Of a stretch of 64,000 bases of DNA, positions 61,501 through 64,000 are shown piece after piece. Numbering within the stretch: position 1 is the first letter of the stretch; each line of letters starts with the position of its first letter. Position numbers and translations under genes: made by a program. Under the pieces are notes generated by a model that did no database searches, had not been told where the DNA came from, and saw only the letters and a list, made by a program, of their open reading frames with translations. This stretch comes from Cloeon dipterum. Lineage: Eukaryota > Arthropoda > Insecta > Ephemeroptera > Baetidae. The DNA lies in assembly GCF_949628265.1 (NCBI RefSeq), contig NC_088786.1:10168001-10232000 (forward strand). The letters are read 5' to 3'.

Positions 61501-62315
61501 GCTTCGCAATAACCCGGGTTTTTCCTGAAAACCTAATATCATTACCTAATACCGTTTTTTTGCGAAATTTTCCGAAAGATTAAATAATTTATAATTATAA
61601 ATTATGTCAGATCATCTGTATTTAATATAGGATATTATGCTATAATGAATTAAAAAAAATCAATTATAGCGTGATTTCACATGAAATTGCTTTATATTAT
61701 ACTAGATTAATAATAGTTTCGTTGAAAAAGGTTTAAAAATTGGGAAGATTTCCAATGTGGAAGTGATAATTTACCATTTAGTATTATGTTTGGTTTGGCG
61801 CAAGCATGCCCTTATTTCTGCTGTGGTCTAATTTGAGAAAATGCCAAAAAAATTAGAAACCCCTTAAATTTAGTTGGGGTTACCGTGCTGGTTGATTGCA
61901 AAAGCCAGTAGAATTTTCGCAAATTGGTGAACTTGACTGTTTAAATCGCTTTATCTCCCGATAAAACCTATTGACTATACTTTTTAACCTCGGGATTAAA
62001 TTTTAACAAATCTGAAAATATTTCAAAAATTGAAACATTTCAATTTTTTCAAAGAAATTTCGAGATTTAAAAATAATAACTCTTTGTATAAGATTGATAA
62101 TACCAACACCCACTGATAATATGTATTACATGAAACGTAGCTATCGATTTTGTCACAAAACAGTTCAATTTTTAAAGACAAAAATTCGACAAATTCTACG
62201 GATGAAGTTTTAACTGGGCTACAAGCCATTTTGGAATAATCTAAATTTTACTGCTGGATTGCTATAAAAAGGGAGCTGAAAGAAAAATAGAGAGCAGTTC
62301 TCACATGAAGAAACA
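55565..62315. other. Large non-coding region between prickle and the PKA RII gene
   Basis: 6.7 kb without a supported gene. GC-balanced blocks at 55680-57780 and 58420-60830 alternate with AT-rich stretches (57780-58420, 60830-62300). It may contain further prickle 5' exons or promoters and regulatory DNA. Open frames of up to 132 codons here have no recognisable similarity. No tRNA, rRNA or intact transposon seen. Confidence 0.55.
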
Positions 62316-62321
62316 TTTATT
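62316..62321 (-). terminator. Candidate poly(A) signal of the PKA RII gene
   Basis: AATAAA on the minus strand about 356 bases after the stop codon; a second one lies closer at 62479-62484. Either or both could be used. Confidence 0.5.
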
Positions 62322-62676
62322 TTGATTTAAAGCGTTACACCTTTTACTTTGTTTCATCTTGAGGGAATCTATAGGGTTAAATTACAAAACTCCACAAAAA
62401 ATGAGCATTTTCGGGCTCAAACAGCTGGAAAAAAACAAGTTAAATAAAATTAGCACCAGTTGTCAACATTCAGATATATTTATTTTGTTTGATTTTGGTA
62501 GCACATTCATTTGACAACAGAGAGGGGAAAAGACAATATTAAGCAGCAGCTCAGTGTGAGTGGGAATGTGGACTAGAGAGAGTCTCTATTTCAGTATCAC
62601 GTCAAAATCGCCCCTGGAATGTTTGTGCCGTTTTTGAGGGGATCTACTCATGGTCTTCTCTCGGGGGCGAGGGGCT
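62322..62676 (-). other. Probable 3'UTR of the PKA RII gene
   Basis: Sequence between the stop codon and the distal AATAAA; contains the proximal AATAAA at 62479-62484. Confidence 0.5.
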
Positions 62677-63435
62677 TCATCGAACGTCGCTGATATCTGC
62701 CTTGGAGCCAAAGATGCGCACCAGCTGGCTCTCGTAGTCCTCGATATTCCTCTTCATGATCTGCATGCACGGTCCCAACAGTCGTTCGAACGCTTCCACG
62801 TCAAGGAAAGCAAGCTTGACGCAGTCTACAGCCACAGCCGTGGCCGCCCTCGGGCGGTGGGTGACCAGGGCGAGCTCGCCAAAGTAGCCGCCCTTCTGCA
62901 CGCGGTTCACTTCGGCCTCGTTGCCTCCCTCGCTCACCTTGATGATGACGTCACCCGACTCGACAAAGTACATGCCGTCGGCGGCGTCACCCTGGCGGAT
63001 GATGACCTCGCCAGGGCCGAAACTCCTTGGCACCAGCGCGTCTGACAGATTCATCCGCTCATAAGGCTCAAGAGCCTTAAGCATTGGCACAGATTCGATC
63101 AGGCTCTCGTACATTTTGCGCTTCCTGAATGCTGATTTGAGCAGAATTCGACGGAACGTCTGCCTGTCCATGGCCCACAGGGAGCCTTCTGTAGCTGCCT
63201 GAATGGTGGCCGCCCTCGGCATATTGTACATGAGAGCCAACTCACCAAACGAACCGCTGCCTTCGTACTTGTAAACCTGCCTTGGCTCGGTGTCCGTCTC
63301 CATCTTGACGAATGTCAAATATGTGCCTGACTCGATGACGTAGAAGTTGTCGCCGTCATCGCCCTGCTTAATGACATACTCTTCCGGCTGCACTCGTCGT
63401 TCAAACATGGCATCCAAGACATCTTGCATTTGCTC
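62677..63435 (-). CDS. Pka-R2: PKA RII last exon: cAMP-binding domains A and B
   Basis: Acceptor tcattttag, then [20 protein letters not shown]; ends [10 protein letters not shown] and stop. 252 codons plus stop, starting in phase 0. Carries nearly all of both CNB domains without an intron. Confidence 0.95.
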   Translation of the reverse strand, partial: EQMQDVLDAMFERRVQPEEYVIKQGDDGDNFYVIESGTYLTFVKMETDTEPRQVYKYEGSGSFGELALMYNMPRAATIQAATEGSLWAMDRQTFRRILLKSAFRKRKMYESLIESVPMLKALEPYERMNLSDALVPRSFGPGEVIIRQGDAADGMYFVESGDVIIKVSEGGNEAEVNRVQKGGYFGELALVTHRPRAATAVAVDCVKLAFLDVEAFERLLGPCMQIMKRNIEDYESQLVRIFGSKADISDVR

Positions 63436-63956
63436 CTAAAATGATAAAGACAGACAAAGGCATTATACGCTTGCTTATCAATTAGCACTGGTAGCTTTGT
63501 TTTTATCAATTTTTCTGACAAAATTGTAGCACGTCTTTAGCTTACCCCAGATAATAATAATGTCATCCACCACTACACATTTCTCAACTTACTATTTTTT
63601 CTAGATGGTAATCAGGGCAATTCCGTGAATCATATTATCTTTAAAATGAGGTGAACAAATTTTGCAAACTTATAAAATATTTCAACTGAAAAAAAGTTCA
63701 AACTACAATTCTTAAATTAAAACTTACGTACATGAAAGTGTAGCTGAAATATTGACCCCTTTTTAATTTAAATTCTTTATTAGATCAAGCTTAAATTTAT
63801 TTTTAGCTTTTTGGCACTCTTTAAAAAATGAGGTTAAGGGACCAATGAACTTTAAATATCAATGGTACTTACCGGGTCTAAAGCTCTAAAGAGTAAGATA
63901 TTCTTAACACTATCAGCAAGACGCTGCCTCTGCTCATCTGATTTCGGGAAGACAGT
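62677..63956 (-). CDS. Pka-R2: cAMP-dependent protein kinase type II regulatory subunit (3' end of gene, partial)
   Basis: Regulatory subunit that inhibits the PKA catalytic subunit until cAMP binds; RII is normally anchored by AKAPs. Two coding exons are visible, 63873-63956 and 62677-63435, joined in frame (280 aa). The dimerisation domain and inhibitor site lie beyond the window. Both cyclic-nucleotide-binding domains are present with their phosphate-binding cassettes: [16 protein letters not shown] (site A) and [15 protein letters not shown] (site B), each keeping the key Glu and Arg. [17 protein letters not shown] followed by [13 protein letters not shown] is RII-like; RI proteins end differently. 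Confidence 0.95.
63436..63872 (-). other. Intron of the PKA RII gene
   Basis: 437 nt, AT-rich, GTAAGT donor and TTTTAG acceptor; nothing else seen. Confidence 0.8.
63873..63956 (-). CDS. Pka-R2: PKA RII internal exon
   Basis: Exactly 28 codons, [19 protein letters not shown] then ILLFRALDP, the RII segment just before CNB domain A. Acceptor cattttag, donor GTAAGT, phase 0 on both sides. Confidence 0.93.
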
Positions 63957-64000
63957 CTAAAATGAAATAAATAAGGTTATAATTAGCCGAATTGAACAAC

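Overview
The window is animal nuclear DNA, almost certainly from an insect or another arthropod. It has multi-exon genes with GT-AG introns, introns from about 50 nt to over 10 kb, an AT-rich background with GC-richer coding exons, and dinucleotide repeats. The gene set is metazoan: Runx, ARFGEF3/BIG3, the Pol III subunit C11, prickle and a PKA RII subunit. I cannot name the species. No bacterial features, CRISPR array, tRNA or rRNA were seen.

Layout. (1) 1-32324, + strand: a Runx transcription factor in five coding exons (2723-3209, 9034-9147, 18759-18968, 29579-29782, 31295-31902). They encode about 540 aa with a complete Runt domain and a C-terminal VWRPY. The introns are long and hold most of the repeats: a (GA)n/(CT)n inverted pair (7558-7724), a nearly 2-kb palindrome (12479-14447) and two related decayed coding-like fragments (about 11889-12122 and 30818-30976). 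(2) 34477-42807, - strand: an ARFGEF3/BIG3 homologue that I resolve into 27 coding exons. The sum is exactly 6150 nt (2049 aa) in an unbroken frame. (3) 44012-44362, + strand: POLR3K, 116 aa, divergent from ARFGEF3, with a probable 5'UTR intron. (4) 45266-55513, - strand: prickle/espinas (PET, three LIM domains, CaaX end) in six secure exons plus a candidate N-terminal exon. A 5'-truncated LINE tail sits antisense in one intron at 48834-49054, between 20-bp target-site duplications. (5) 62677 to the window edge, - strand: the last two coding exons of a PKA type II regulatory subunit; the gene continues beyond 64000.

The genes are not an operon or pathway cluster. Runx/ARFGEF3 and POLR3K/prickle are convergent pairs. 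ARFGEF3/POLR3K are divergent and share about 1.2 kb of upstream DNA. Runx and prickle are developmental regulators whose large non-coding territories contain GC-balanced blocks that are plausible enhancers.

The most unusual element is the palindrome in Runx intron 2. Its arms are about 98% identical by eye over about 760 bp, so the pre-mRNA could fold into a long hairpin. All splice sites, phases and protein matches come from reading the sequence and from memory of the families. No database search was run.
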